Below, one piece after another: positions 23,405 to 33,241 of a stretch of DNA of 64,000 bases; the first letter of the stretch is position 1; each line of letters begins with the position of its first letter. Both the position numbers and the translations under genes were made by a program. Source of the DNA: Chitinophaga sp. CB10 (lineage in GTDB: Bacteria > Bacteroidota > Bacteroidia > Chitinophagales > Chitinophagaceae); contig MLAV02000001.1 in NCBI GenBank assembly GCA_001870995.2, forward strand, positions 186,001 through 250,000, read 5' to 3'. The notes under the pieces are model-generated. The model ran no database searches and was not told the DNA's origin. It worked only from the letters and a program-made list of their open reading frames with translations.

Positions 23405-25324
23405 ATGGCTAATACGGAGAAAACGGATAAAAAGGATCTATTTGCTTCCTATACGGAAGACTCCATCAGGTCGCTGGACTGGCGGGAGCATATCCGGCTC
23501 AGGCCAGGTATGTACATAGGTAAGTTGGGAGACGGTTCCAGTGCAGATGATGGTATTTACATCCTGCTGAAGGAGGTAACGGACAACTGTATCGATGAGC
23601 ATACCATGGGTTTTGGTAAGCAGATAGATATTAAGGTAACGGAGCATACGGTAACCGTGAGGGATTACGGCCGCGGTATTCCGCTGGGTAAAGTGGTGGA
23701 CGTGGTCAGTAAGATCAACACGGGTGCTAAATATGATAGCAAAGCCTTTCAGAAGTCGGTGGGTTTGAACGGTGTGGGTACGAAGGCGGTGAATGCGCTT
23801 TCCAGTTACTTCCGTGTACAGTCCGTACGGGACGGCCGGATGAAAGTGGCGGAGTTTGAGCGTGGCGTGCTGGTGAAGGAGCACAAGGAAACTGCAACCA
23901 ACGAGGAAAACGGCACATTGGTGACGTTTTCGCCGGATGATACTGTATTCAAGAACTTCCGTTATATCCCTGAGTTCCTCGAAAACCAGATCTGGAACTA
24001 TTGCTTCCTGAATGCGGGTTTAACGATCAACTTCAACGGGAAAAAATACCTCTCCAAGAACGGTTTGCTGGATTTGCTGCAACGCAAAACCAACGAGGAG
24101 GAGCTGCGCTACCCGATCATTCACCTGAAAGGGGAGGATATCGAGGTGGCCATCACCCATGAGAATCAATACGGGGAGGAATATTACTCTTTCGTAAACG
24201 GTCAGCATACGACCCAGGGCGGTACGCACCTCGGGGCTTTCCGCGAGGCGTTTGTAAAAACCGTACGTGATTTTTATAAGAAAGATTACGACGCGACCGA
24301 TATCAGGGCTTCCATTTGTGCGGCGATTTCCGTACGGGTGCAGGAGCCGGTATTTGAATCCCAGACGAAAACGAAACTGGGCTCCCTGACGGTATATGAA
24401 GGCGGGCCTTCCATGAAGGCGTTTGTGCTGGATTTCCTTTCCAAACACCTGGACGACTTCCTGCACCGTAACCCGGCCGTAGCCGATGCGATGAAGAAAC
24501 GCATTGAGCAGAGCGAGCGGGAACGCAAGGAGCTGGCTGGCGTGAAGAAGCTGGCGAACGAGCGGGCGAAAAAAGCGAACCTGCACAACCGCAAGCTGCG
24601 GGATTGCCGCATTCATATGAACGAGGAATACACCGGGAAGGACAAGGCGGAGAACGAAGCCCGCAAGCTGGATACCACCATCTTTATTACGGAGGGCGAC
24701 TCAGCGAGCGGCTCCATCACCAAATCCCGCAACGTGGAAACGCAGGCCGTGTTCAGCTTACGCGGTAAGCCGCTGAACAGCTTTGGCCTCACCAAGAAGA
24801 TTGTGTATGAAAACGAGGAGTTTAACCTCCTGCAACATGCGCTCAATATTGAAGAAGGGCTGGAAGGCTTACGGTACAACAACATCGTGGTAGCCACCGA
24901 TGCCGACGTGGACGGGATGCACATCCGCCTGCTGATACTGACCTTCTTCCTGCAGTTCTTCCCTGACCTGGTGAAGAACGGGCACGTATATATCCTGGAA
25001 ACGCCGCTGTTCCGCGTGCGTAACAAACAGGAAACTATTTACTGCTACAGCGAGGAAGAGAAGCAGAAGGCAGTGAGGAAGCTGGGCGGCAAGCCGGAGA
25101 TCACCCGCTTTAAAGGACTGGGAGAGATATCGCCGGAGGAGTTCGGCCGCTTCATTGGGGAAGATATGCGCATAGAGCCCATCATCCTCTCCAAGGACGT
25201 ACATATCCAGAAGCTGCTGGAATACTACATGGGTAAGAACACCCAGGCGCGCCAGGAATTTATTATCAATAACCTGCGCTACGAAAAGGACCTGATTGAA
25301 GAAGAACAAGCTACTGTTAAGTAA
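23405..25324 (+). CDS. parE: DNA topoisomerase IV subunit B
   Basis: A 639-residue GHKL ATPase subunit. The ATP site is visible in 'EVTDNCIDEH', 'VRDYGRGIP' and 'VGLNGVGTKAVNALS'; the TOPRIM domain has 'ITEGDSASGS' and the metal acidic pair 'DADVDGMHI'. It pairs with ParC to decatenate and relax DNA. The TOPRIM glycine is Ser in EGDSAS, as in Bacteroidota ParE homologues. Two unrelated genes separate it from parC in the same run. GyrB is the alternative label, but length and the adjacent 846-residue A subunit favour ParE. Confidence 0.92.
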   Translation: MANTEKTDKKDLFASYTEDSIRSLDWREHIRLRPGMYIGKLGDGSSADDGIYILLKEVTDNCIDEHTMGFGKQIDIKVTEHTVTVRDYGRGIPLGKVVDVVSKINTGAKYDSKAFQKSVGLNGVGTKAVNALSSYFRVQSVRDGRMKVAEFERGVLVKEHKETATNEENGTLVTFSPDDTVFKNFRYIPEFLENQIWNYCFLNAGLTINFNGKKYLSKNGLLDLLQRKTNEEELRYPIIHLKGEDIEVAITHENQYGEEYYSFVNGQHTTQGGTHLGAFREAFVKTVRDFYKKDYDATDIRASICAAISVRVQEPVFESQTKTKLGSLTVYEGGPSMKAFVLDFLSKHLDDFLHRNPAVADAMKKRIEQSERERKELAGVKKLANERAKKANLHNRKLRDCRIHMNEEYTGKDKAENEARKLDTTIFITEGDSASGSITKSRNVETQAVFSLRGKPLNSFGLTKKIVYENEEFNLLQHALNIEEGLEGLRYNNIVVATDADVDGMHIRLLILTFFLQFFPDLVKNGHVYILETPLFRVRNKQETIYCYSEEEKQKAVRKLGGKPEITRFKGLGEISPEEFGRFIGEDMRIEPIILSKDVHIQKLLEYYMGKNTQARQEFIINNLRYEKDLIEEEQATVK

Positions 25325-25336
25325 TAAAGTAACTGT

Positions 25337-26245
25337 ATGAGCTTAAAGCATATCGTGTTTGGCGAACCGGCGGCAGCAGTGCTTACGGAAGCCATAGGGA
25401 TGGACGAGAAGATGCAGGGGGAGGTACTTTCCTTTGAGGATGACTTGTCCGTAGGCCCGCTGTTCATACTGGATACCAAGGAAGGCCAGGCGGGCCGCCA
25501 GCAATGGTGGCAGCAAATGCAGGGTGCAACGCCTGCACCGGCGCCGGCCACGGCGGATATGTTTGAGGAAGCAGCCACGCCCGAACCGGCGCCAGAGCCG
25601 GTACTGGAACACTCCCCGGACGAAGCCCGGTTCCTGGCGCTGAAAGCGCAGCTGAAGGAAGATCCGGAGCTGGAAGTATGGATATGGGCAGGGCAGAACG
25701 CCAGGGATGTGACCGGGTATTACTGGCTGGTCAGCAAGTTGTACGACTTTGCCGGCCGCATACACATCATCTACCTCAACAACCTGCCTTTCCTGAACGA
25801 AAAAGGCGCCGTGTTTTATCCTACGCACCTGCACCAGATACTACCCAAAGAATTCCTGAAAGCGAAGAAGCTGGCCCGCCCTATATCCCTGGCGGAGTAT
25901 GAGCTGGATGGGGATGAGTGGCATCGCATGATGAATGAGAATGCCGGCATCCGCTTGCTGGAAGGCGGCAAGAAGCTGAAAGGCGAGCCTGCTACGTTCT
26001 ATGATAAGGACCTGCTGCAACAGGCGGGGAAAGACTTTATCAAGGCATGGCGTGTAGCCGGGCAGGTTACCGGTAAGCTGAAATACCCGGTGATGGACCA
26101 GTTCCTCGCATGGCGGCTCAAAGAGCTGGTGAAGGAAGGGAAGCTGGAGAGCAGGGGAGAGTTGAAGACGCTGCGGGATTTTGAAGTAAAACAGCCAGGC
26201 GGAGAGCCGGCGGCAGCCGAGGCTGCGCCCGCGGTGGAAGCCTGA
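25337..26245 (+). CDS. DUF1835/DUF3658-type protein
   Basis: A 302-residue cytoplasmic protein. The N-terminal 'HIVFGEPAAAVLTEAIG' and 'VLSFEDDLSVGPL' match DUF1835, and the C-terminal half ('AWRVAGQVTGK.KYPVMDQFL', about 230-275) resembles DUF3658. Residues 65-92 are an Ala/Pro/Glu-rich linker. It sits 12 bases after parE and 20 before a cupin gene, so it is co-transcribed with topoisomerase IV. Its function is not known. Confidence 0.8.
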   Translation: MSLKHIVFGEPAAAVLTEAIGMDEKMQGEVLSFEDDLSVGPLFILDTKEGQAGRQQWWQQMQGATPAPAPATADMFEEAATPEPAPEPVLEHSPDEARFLALKAQLKEDPELEVWIWAGQNARDVTGYYWLVSKLYDFAGRIHIIYLNNLPFLNEKGAVFYPTHLHQILPKEFLKAKKLARPISLAEYELDGDEWHRMMNENAGIRLLEGGKKLKGEPATFYDKDLLQQAGKDFIKAWRVAGQVTGKLKYPVMDQFLAWRLKELVKEGKLESRGELKTLRDFEVKQPGGEPAAAEAAPAVEA

Positions 26246-26265
26246 GGATAAAAGATACATGAACT

Positions 26266-26670
26266 ATGATCAAGGTAACGCCGATAGCCCAGCAAGAGGA
26301 AGATGAAAGAGGAAGTAATTACATGTGGAACTGCCAGCGCACGGGCGATTTTATGCTCTGCTACCGGCATGCCGGCAGCAGCAGCGGTCAGCATTACCAC
26401 GAAGGTCATAGCGATAATAAAAACCCGGAGGTCATGTACCTGTTCAGCGGAAAGGCTGAGTTGCACTGGTGCCCGCTGGGGGGTAACGAAATAGCGGTTA
26501 CCGAAATTAATGCGCCCGCAAGGGTGGAAGTACCAGTGATGGTTTGGCATCAGCTGATCGCCGTGACCGATTGCTGCTTCATAGAACTGAACTCCATGGA
26601 TGATGTGCGTAAAGACAGCGTCCGCATCTGGAGGGAGGATTTTGAAAAAATGATCAACGAAAAATCGTAA
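26266..26670 (+). CDS. Small cupin-fold protein
   Basis: A 134-residue single-domain cupin. The metal-binding pattern of cupin motif 1 is present as 'GQHYHEGHSDNKNPEVMYLFSG' in part (His, His, later Glu), and a motif 2 region 'VEVPVMVWHQLIA' contributes a His. It could be an isomerase or a sensor; no substrate can be assigned. It lies in the parE-parC run, ending 10 bases before parC. Confidence 0.8.
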   Translation: MIKVTPIAQQEEDERGSNYMWNCQRTGDFMLCYRHAGSSSGQHYHEGHSDNKNPEVMYLFSGKAELHWCPLGGNEIAVTEINAPARVEVPVMVWHQLIAVTDCCFIELNSMDDVRKDSVRIWREDFEKMINEKS

Positions 26671-26680
26671 GTGTTTATAC

Positions 26681-29221
26681 ATGGATATGGAAAATCAAAC
26701 ATCAGACGAATCTCTGCATAATGTCACGCATGTAGGCGGCATGTATGAGAGCTGGTTCCTGGATTATGCTTCTTACGTAATCCTGGAGCGCGCGGTTCCC
26801 AGCATTGAAGATGGGTTAAAACCCGTTCAGCGCCGTATCCTGCACGCCATGAAGGAAATGGATGACGGCCGCTTCAACAAGGTGGCTAACGTGATCGGGC
26901 AAACGATGCAGTATCACCCCCATGGCGATGCTTCTATCAGTGACGCCATCGTGAACCTCGGCCAGAAAGACCTGCTCATCGATACCCAGGGTAACTGGGG
27001 CGACGTCAGGACCGGCGACGATGCCGCAGCCGCGAGGTACATCGAGGCGCGCCTTTCTAAATTTGCACTGGATGTAGCGTTCAACGCGAAGACGACCGCC
27101 TGGCAGCTCAGCTACGACGGCCGTAAGAACGAGCCGCTGGCGCTGCCCATGAAATTCCCGCTGCTGCTGGCACAGGGCGCGGAAGGTATCGCCGTAGGCC
27201 TCTCTACTAAAATATTACCTCACAACTTTTGTGAACTCATAGACGCAGCCATCAAATCCCTCAAAGGCAAGAAATTCGAACTCTACCCGGATTTTGCCAC
27301 GGGCGGTATGGTGGACGTAGCCAACTACAACGATGGTAAACGCGGCGGTAAGGTAAGGGTACGCGCGCATATCGAAGAGCGCGATAAAAAGACACTGGTG
27401 ATCAGGGACGTGCCTTATGGCATCACCACCACCCAGCTGATGGAATCTATCGTAAAAGCAAACGACAGCGGCAAAATCAAGATCCGCAAAGTGGTGGATA
27501 ATACCGCCAAGGACGTGGAAATTGAAGTACACCTGGCTCCCGGCATTTCCCCGGATATTACGATAGACGCCCTGTACGCCTTTACCGATTGCGAGATTTC
27601 CATCTCTCCCAATGCCTGCGTTATCGTAAACGATAAACCGCAGTTCCTCTCCGCTTCAGACCTGCTGCGCTCTTCCGTGGATTACACCAAGGACCTGCTA
27701 CGCCAGGAGCTGGAAATCAAACTGAGCGAACTCGAGGATAAATGGCATTATACCTCTCTCGAAAAAATCTTCTTCGAAAAAGGTATCTATAAGGAGCTGG
27801 AACAGAAGCATAAGGACTGGGAAGCGGTGCTCACCGCCATCGACAAGGCTTTTGCGCCGTACAAGAAAAACCTGAAACGCCCTATCCTGCGCGAAGATAT
27901 CGTTAAACTAACGGAGAAGCCTGTACGCAGAATCTACCGCCTGGATATCAATGAACTCAACGAGCAGATAAAAGGTATTGAAGCGGATATCAAACAGGTG
28001 AAACATGACCTCGCCAACCTGACCGACTTCGCCATCGCCTACTACGAAGGGCTTCTGAAGAAGTACGGCAAAGGCAGGGAGCGGAATACGGAGATCAAAA
28101 CCTTCGACACCATCCAGGTGCAGCAGGTGGCCATCGCCAATACCAAACTCTATGTAAACCGCGCGGATGGCTTCATCGGTACTTCCCTGAAGAAAGATGA
28201 ATTTGTGGCCGACTGCTCCGACCTCGATAATATCATCGTTTTCCGCCGCGACGGTAAGATGCTGGTTACGAAAGTGGCCGACAAAACCTTCGTGGGTAAG
28301 GATATCATCCACGTGGATGTATTCCGCAAAAACGATGAACGTACTACCTACAACATGATCTACGTGGAAGGTAAAACCGGCGTGAGCTACGCGAAACGCT
28401 TCAACGTTACAGGCGTTACCAGGGATAAGGAGTACGACCTCGCGCATAAGGGAGAGAAAAACTCCAAAGTGCACTACTTCAGCGCCAACCCTAACGGGGA
28501 AGCGGAAGTGGTGACCATCAAACTGAGCCCGAACTGCTCCGCCCGCAACAAGGAATTTGACCTGTACTTTGAAACCATCGCGATCAAAGGCCGTAACTCC
28601 ATGGGTAACCAGGTGACGAAATACCCGATCCGCAGCGTGAAGTTCAAGGAGAAAGGCGTGTCTACCCTCGCGGGCCAGAAGATCTGGTTTGATCCGGAAA
28701 CAGGAAGGCTGAACACCGAGGAAAGAGGCGTGTACATCGGCAGTTTTGAAGGAGAAGATAAGATCTTCGCGGCCTTTAAAAATGGTACCTACGAGCTGAC
28801 CAACTACGACCTGACGAACCGTTACGAATCCAACGATATCGTGTATATCGAGAAGTTCAACCCGGACAAGGTGGTGACCGCCATCTACTACGATGCGGAC
28901 AAAAAGCAGTTTAACGTAAAACGTTTCCGCGTGGAAACGCAGACGCTGAATAATAAATTCCTTTTCATCAAAGAAGGCGCCGGCAACTACCTGGAAATGG
29001 TGACCACCCATACCCAACCGGTGGTGCTGCTGAAAACCGGTAAGAAGAGGAGTCCGGAAGAGGAGGAAATCAACCTGGCCGAGTTTATTGAAGTTACCGG
29101 CTGGAAGGCAGTAGGTACGAGGATTGCAGGCGATGACCTGATCAGTGCGGAATTACTGTCGGAGGATGAGGACCCGAGCCCGGAAGATGATAATACGGGA
29201 ACGCAGGGAGAGTTGTTTTAA
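26681..29221 (+). CDS. parC: DNA topoisomerase IV subunit A
   Basis: An 846-residue type IIA topoisomerase A subunit. The start of the breakage-reunion domain is clear ('GLKPVQRRILHAMKEM'), and the catalytic Tyr120 lies in 'AAARYIEARLS'. The winged-helix (CAP-like) region holds 'HPHGDASISDAIV'. The C-terminal part (about 490-800) has beta-pinwheel-like repeats. Length and partner (parE upstream) favour ParC over GyrA; there is no GyrA-box I could identify. A terminator follows. Confidence 0.92.
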   Translation: MDMENQTSDESLHNVTHVGGMYESWFLDYASYVILERAVPSIEDGLKPVQRRILHAMKEMDDGRFNKVANVIGQTMQYHPHGDASISDAIVNLGQKDLLIDTQGNWGDVRTGDDAAAARYIEARLSKFALDVAFNAKTTAWQLSYDGRKNEPLALPMKFPLLLAQGAEGIAVGLSTKILPHNFCELIDAAIKSLKGKKFELYPDFATGGMVDVANYNDGKRGGKVRVRAHIEERDKKTLVIRDVPYGITTTQLMESIVKANDSGKIKIRKVVDNTAKDVEIEVHLAPGISPDITIDALYAFTDCEISISPNACVIVNDKPQFLSASDLLRSSVDYTKDLLRQELEIKLSELEDKWHYTSLEKIFFEKGIYKELEQKHKDWEAVLTAIDKAFAPYKKNLKRPILREDIVKLTEKPVRRIYRLDINELNEQIKGIEADIKQVKHDLANLTDFAIAYYEGLLKKYGKGRERNTEIKTFDTIQVQQVAIANTKLYVNRADGFIGTSLKKDEFVADCSDLDNIIVFRRDGKMLVTKVADKTFVGKDIIHVDVFRKNDERTTYNMIYVEGKTGVSYAKRFNVTGVTRDKEYDLAHKGEKNSKVHYFSANPNGEAEVVTIKLSPNCSARNKEFDLYFETIAIKGRNSMGNQVTKYPIRSVKFKEKGVSTLAGQKIWFDPETGRLNTEERGVYIGSFEGEDKIFAAFKNGTYELTNYDLTNRYESNDIVYIEKFNPDKVVTAIYYDADKKQFNVKRFRVETQTLNNKFLFIKEGAGNYLEMVTTHTQPVVLLKTGKKRSPEEEEINLAEFIEVTGWKAVGTRIAGDDLISAELLSEDEDPSPEDDNTGTQGELF

Positions 29222-29245
29222 GAGATTTTTGTGAAAGGTATAAAG

Positions 29246-29277
29246 AAGGCCGTCGTTGCAGGTGCAGCGGCGGCCTT
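29246..29277 (+). terminator. Terminator of the parE-parC operon
   Basis: AAGGCCGTCGTTGCA (29246-29260) pairs, with two G-T pairs, with TGCAGCGGCGGCCTT (29263-29277). The T-run after it is weak. Confidence 0.6.
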
Positions 29278-29370
29278 TGAATTTTTTCGGGGGTGGTGAG
29301 TAGGTATTTTAGGCGGTTGAATTGCCGGCAGATTGCTGTCTATTGCTGCAGGAGGCGCCGTTATGCACCC

Positions 29371-30339
29371 TTATTGCTTTTTCGTTCCCTTCGCTCCCTG
29401 TTCATTCAAATAATCATCCACGCTCTTCGGATTGGTCATACTCTTCTTCTTCACGTCCAGCGGCTGTGGCACCGGCGCGCCTTTACCCAGCGGAATGGCG
29501 TCGTTGAAGACTTTTTCCACGTGCAGCCATTTGCCGGCAGTCCATTTAAAGCCTTCATAATCCATGTCGGATACAAGGGTGAATTTCTTTTCCGGCTCAT
29601 TGCTTTCGGATACCAGGTGATCGAAGATGATCATGTCCGCATCCTTATTGTAATTGAGGCTGATGCTGCTTTCCTTTTTGTATTCCAGGATAAACCTGTT
29701 ACGGGAGGGCTTTTTCACACTGTCGGCCGTAAAGGTGAAATACGGGCCGCCAAATACCGGCTGGCCGTTCTTAAAGGTCAGCATTTCCACGATCTTCTTC
29801 TGGCTGCGTGGGTTATTGGCGTCCCAGCCGAAGAGGGTATAAAACTCCTGGTTGAAATAGTGGCGTTGTTCGATGTTGTAATACAGGCAGCCGTACCAGT
29901 ATTTATTATCGGCAATGGTATCGGTGTTGGCCATATAATCGCTGGCATCGAAGAGGGGGAACAGTTTCAGCGAACCGTCCGGCGTATTCATCTGGATGGC
30001 GCCAAAATGCCGGTAGAAACCATTTTCATGCTCCAGGGCCCAGGTAAATATGCGGAAGGTGCTATCCTTCGGGTACTGGATGGAAACGGTTTTGAGCGAA
30101 TCAAACCGGAATTTGAAAGAGTACTTGTTTTTGAGCGCTCTGACCAGGGCGGGGATGAAGGCATCGCAGGCTTGTTGCCGGCCTTCATCGCCACGGCCGG
30201 CGAAAATATCCTTGCTGAGTTGCTGCAGGGTGTCCTGGTATTTGAGCAGGCTGGCCCTGGAAGCGGCGTCAGGTTGCTGCGCAGTGGCGGAGAGGCCGGC
30301 GCTGATAAGCAGGATGGATATTACTAATTTTTTTACCAT
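29371..30339 (-). CDS. Exported protein of unknown function, Bacteroidota type
   Basis: A 322-residue protein with a signal peptide (MVKKLVISILLISAG to SATAQ). The rest is polar, with aromatic-rich segments ('KYWYGCLYYNIEQRHYFNQE') and a repeated 'F.W' pattern. The C-terminal tail is basic and low complexity (DVKKKSMTNPKS to KGTKKQ). It follows gmhB by 26 bases, so it is probably last in the heptose operon, but nothing in its sequence suggests sugar chemistry. I do not recognise a domain. Confidence 0.7.
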   Translation of the reverse strand: MVKKLVISILLISAGLSATAQQPDAASRASLLKYQDTLQQLSKDIFAGRGDEGRQQACDAFIPALVRALKNKYSFKFRFDSLKTVSIQYPKDSTFRIFTWALEHENGFYRHFGAIQMNTPDGSLKLFPLFDASDYMANTDTIADNKYWYGCLYYNIEQRHYFNQEFYTLFGWDANNPRSQKKIVEMLTFKNGQPVFGGPYFTFTADSVKKPSRNRFILEYKKESSISLNYNKDADMIIFDHLVSESNEPEKKFTLVSDMDYEGFKWTAGKWLHVEKVFNDAIPLGKGAPVPQPLDVKKKSMTNPKSVDDYLNEQGAKGTKKQ

Positions 30340-30365
30340 ATCTATAATACGGTTGTAAGGTCGAA

Positions 30366-30887
30366 TTATTGTATCGTGGCGGCATATTCCATCAAACTGC
30401 CGTACCGTTCATCGATGAGCGGGTGGGGCAGGGTGATTTCCGGGTGGGTAGAGGCAATGAAAATGGTTTTCATGCCCAGGTTGCGGCCAAATTGCATATC
30501 GCTCAGGGTGTTGCCCACCATGACGGCTGCTTGGAAGTCAATTTCCGGGAAATCCTGTTTTGCCTGCAGGGCCATGCCGTTTTGCGGTTTGCGGCAGGGG
30601 GAGCTGTTGTCCACGTCCGGGCAGTAGTAGATCTTGTCGATACGGCCGTTATGCGTATGGATGTCTTGCAGCATGCGGGCGTGGATGGCCTCCAATCCTT
30701 CCGGAGTAAGGAGGCCCCGGCCGATGCAGCGCTGATTGGTAACGATGACGATGCGTTGAAAGGCCTGGCTCAGCAGGGGCAGCGCCTGCAGGACGCCGTT
30801 GCTGAATCGGAACATATCCCAGCTTAGCACATATCCATCTTTAATCTCGTCGTTGATGACGCCGTCTCTGTCCAGGAATAATGTCAT
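30366..30887 (-). CDS. gmhB: D-glycero-D-manno-heptose 1,7-bisphosphate phosphatase (GmhB-like)
   Basis: A 173-residue HAD-superfamily IIIA phosphatase. The nucleophile motif is 'FLDRDGVIND', motif II 'VIVTNQRCIGRG', and the zinc-loop and 'CRKPQNGM' region matches GmhB. Motif IV is 'VMVGNTLSDMQFG', where the usual D-S-x-x-D reads N-T-L-S-D. It dephosphorylates heptose 1,7-bisphosphate at C7. Position in a run with gmhA, hddA and hddC supports the assignment. Confidence 0.85.
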   Translation of the reverse strand: MTLFLDRDGVINDEIKDGYVLSWDMFRFSNGVLQALPLLSQAFQRIVIVTNQRCIGRGLLTPEGLEAIHARMLQDIHTHNGRIDKIYYCPDVDNSSPCRKPQNGMALQAKQDFPEIDFQAAVMVGNTLSDMQFGRNLGMKTIFIASTHPEITLPHPLIDERYGSLMEYAATIQ

Positions 30888-30898
30888 TAAAGCTAACG

Positions 30899-31600
30899 TT
30901 AAAGGTTATACGGTAAATAGTTGGAGGCGGCTTCATAGTCTTCCGGGATACCGATGTCAATGAAGTAGGTATCGCTCACAAAGCCATAGAGCTGGCCACT
31001 GGCGGCCATTGGCTCCAATACTTCTTTTTCAAATGAAAATTTTTGGGGGAGATGTAAGCCCCGCAGATACGAGGCCGCGGTAAGGTACACGCCCCCGTTG
31101 ATCAGGCCGGCATCCATATACTGCTTTTCCCGGAACGCCGTTATAGAGTGGCGGCTGTTGAGGGTAACGGTACCGTAGCGGTCAAACTGCCGCATGGGTT
31201 TAAGCGCCAGCGAGAGTTGGCTCTGCTGCTGTTGATGGAAAGCGTGGAAATCCCGCAGGGATACATCAAAATAGGTATCTCCGTTTACGATGAACACCCC
31301 GTCGTTCTCTACTTTCTCCAACGCATATACGATGCCGCCGCCGGTGCCCAGGGGTTCCGGCTCTACGGTAAAGGATACACGCAGGGGGAGTTCGTTTTGC
31401 TCACACCATGCGATCACCTGTTCGGATTTATACCCGAGGGAGAGGATGGCATGGGTAATACCCTGTTTATGGAGGTATAGGAGCAGGTAGTAAAGGAAAG
31501 GCTGTTCGCCGATGGGCGCCATGCACTTGGGCTTATCGGCCACTACGCTGCGCAGGCGGGTGCCGAGGCCGCCCGCCAGTACGATACATTCAGTTGTCAT
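30899..31600 (-). CDS. hddC: D-glycero-D-manno-heptose 1-phosphate guanylyltransferase (HddC-like)
   Basis: A 233-residue sugar nucleotidyltransferase: 'VLAGGLGTRLRSVVADKPKCM' as the nucleotide-binding loop (residues 7-27 region) and 'VNGDTYFDVSL' for the metal Asp. It is single domain without the left-handed helix of GlmU. Its start overlaps the end of gmhA by 4 bases, so the two are translationally coupled. HddC makes GDP-heptose; the context, not the sequence alone, favours heptose over other sugars. Confidence 0.82.
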   Translation of the reverse strand: MTTECIVLAGGLGTRLRSVVADKPKCMAPIGEQPFLYYLLLYLHKQGITHAILSLGYKSEQVIAWCEQNELPLRVSFTVEPEPLGTGGGIVYALEKVENDGVFIVNGDTYFDVSLRDFHAFHQQQQSQLSLALKPMRQFDRYGTVTLNSRHSITAFREKQYMDAGLINGGVYLTAASYLRGLHLPQKFSFEKEVLEPMAASGQLYGFVSDTYFIDIGIPEDYEAASNYLPYNL

Positions 31601-32175
31601 CCCGGGAAGAGGTTGTTTTCTACTATTTCGCAGATGATGTGTCCTACGGTGATGTGCGCTTCCTGTATGCGCGGCGTATCGGTGGAGGGCATGTTCAGCA
31701 GGTAATCGCTGCCGGCGGCCATTTTTCCACCGGTCTGGCCGGTCATGCTCACCACGGTCATCCCTTGTTCCTTCGCCACTTTCATGGCTTCGAGGATGTT
31801 GGCGGAATTACCGGAGGTGGAAATGCCGATGAGCACATCTCCCGGGCGGCCGATGCCGCGGAGGATGCGGGCATATACCTGGTCGTAGCCATAGTCGTTG
31901 CCTACGGCGGTCATATAGGAGCTGTTGCAGTGGAGGGCCTCTGCATACAGCGGCGTACGGTCTTTATAGAAGCGGCCGGAGAATTCCGCGGCCAGGTGTT
32001 GCGCATCGGCGGCGCTGCCACCGTTGCCGCAAAAGAGGACTTTATGATCTTCCTGCAAACTTTTGGTGATAACGGCTGCTACTTCGCCGATGGCGTTGAG
32101 CAGGGTTTCGTCCCTGAGGATGGCTTCCTTTACGGCAATGCTTGCCTGCAGTCTGTTCGCTATTGCTTGCTTCAT
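31597..32175 (-). CDS. gmhA: D-sedoheptulose 7-phosphate isomerase
   Basis: A 192-residue SIS-domain isomerase that turns sedoheptulose 7-phosphate into heptose 7-phosphate. The phosphate-binding 'FCGNGGSAADAQHLAAE' and 'GISTSGNSANIL' loops are canonical; 'HITVGHIICEIVE' carries the C-terminal active-site residues. Lies between hddA and hddC. Confidence 0.92.
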   Translation of the reverse strand: MKQAIANRLQASIAVKEAILRDETLLNAIGEVAAVITKSLQEDHKVLFCGNGGSAADAQHLAAEFSGRFYKDRTPLYAEALHCNSSYMTAVGNDYGYDQVYARILRGIGRPGDVLIGISTSGNSANILEAMKVAKEQGMTVVSMTGQTGGKMAAGSDYLLNMPSTDTPRIQEAHITVGHIICEIVENNLFPG

Positions 32176-32189
32176 CAGATAAAGTTAAG

Positions 32190-33212
32190 TTAGATACTCC
32201 AGGTTTGAACACCGTTGTTGGTAAAATGATAGCGTTTTACATCGCCGCCAAATTTGCTGAGCGCGTCCACTACGGCGAAGCGGGTGTTTTTAGGGCAGTA
32301 GAAGATCATAAATCCGCCACCGCCTGCGCCGGATATTTTACCGCCGCTTGCGCCGGCTTTGCGGGCCGCTTCGTAGATCTCGTCCAGCTGAGGGTTGGAG
32401 ATGCCTTTAGCCATGCGCTTTTTCTGTTCAAAGCCATAGTCGAGGATTTCGCCGATCTTATCGATGGTGCCGCGCAGCAGGGCTTCCTTCATCATCACCG
32501 CCTGTTCTTTCAGGTGGTGCATGGCGGCGATGGAGTCGTCGTTCTTATCCGTAACATTTTTCTGCTGTTCGGAGATAATGCTGGAGGAGAGGCGACTCGT
32601 AGAGGTATAAAAAAGTACGAGGTTATTTTCCAGTTCATGGAGGTACACGTCTTTAATACGGAGCGGGTTTACGATCACTTTATCGCCTGCGTAAAACTCC
32701 ATGAAGTTGACGCCGCCGAAGGTGGCCGCGTACTGATCCTGCTTACCGCCTGCCTGTTGCAGGTCTTCCCGTTCTATGGAGTAAGCCAGGTGTGCCAGGT
32801 CGTATTCCCCCAGGGGGAGTTTGAGCCATTCGGCGAAAGCGCCCACCACGCCTACCACGAGGGTGGAAGAGGTGCCCAGGCCGGAGCCGGGAGGCGCGTC
32901 CACATAGGTGGTGAGGCGAAACCCGGAAGGGAAAGCGCCATAGTCTTTATAGATACGGTTCACTACTCCTTTGAGGATATCCAGCTTACCGTCTAACGGT
33001 AAGGGGTACACGGCGTCGTAGGAGAGGGATTCCCGCCTGTCGGCCGATTCAAATATCACTTTGTTTGCTGTCAGTGGCTCTATAGCGGCACGGGCATATA
33101 AAGATATGGTGGCATTGAGGATAGCGCCGCCGTATAAGTCCGAATAAGGACTTACATCGGTGCCGCCACCGGCGAGGCCTATACGCAGAGGAGCTTTACT
33201 TCTGTAAATCAC
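32190..33212 (-). CDS. hddA: D-glycero-D-manno-heptose 7-phosphate kinase (HddA-like)
   Basis: A 340-residue GHMP kinase. Motif 1 is 'APLRIGLAGGGTDVSPYS', motif 2 'PPGSGLGTSSTLVVG' and motif 3 'KISGAGGGGFMIF'. It phosphorylates heptose 7-phosphate at C1 (alpha). The 'AGGGTD' start is typical of HddA/fucokinase-type enzymes; the heptose role follows from the neighbours. Lies 14 bases before gmhA. Confidence 0.85.
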   Translation of the reverse strand: MIYRSKAPLRIGLAGGGTDVSPYSDLYGGAILNATISLYARAAIEPLTANKVIFESADRRESLSYDAVYPLPLDGKLDILKGVVNRIYKDYGAFPSGFRLTTYVDAPPGSGLGTSSTLVVGVVGAFAEWLKLPLGEYDLAHLAYSIEREDLQQAGGKQDQYAATFGGVNFMEFYAGDKVIVNPLRIKDVYLHELENNLVLFYTSTSRLSSSIISEQQKNVTDKNDDSIAAMHHLKEQAVMMKEALLRGTIDKIGEILDYGFEQKKRMAKGISNPQLDEIYEAARKAGASGGKISGAGGGGFMIFYCPKNTRFAVVDALSKFGGDVKRYHFTNNGVQTWSI

Positions 33213-33241
33213 GCCTTTTAGCTGGTTTAGATGTTTGTTGT

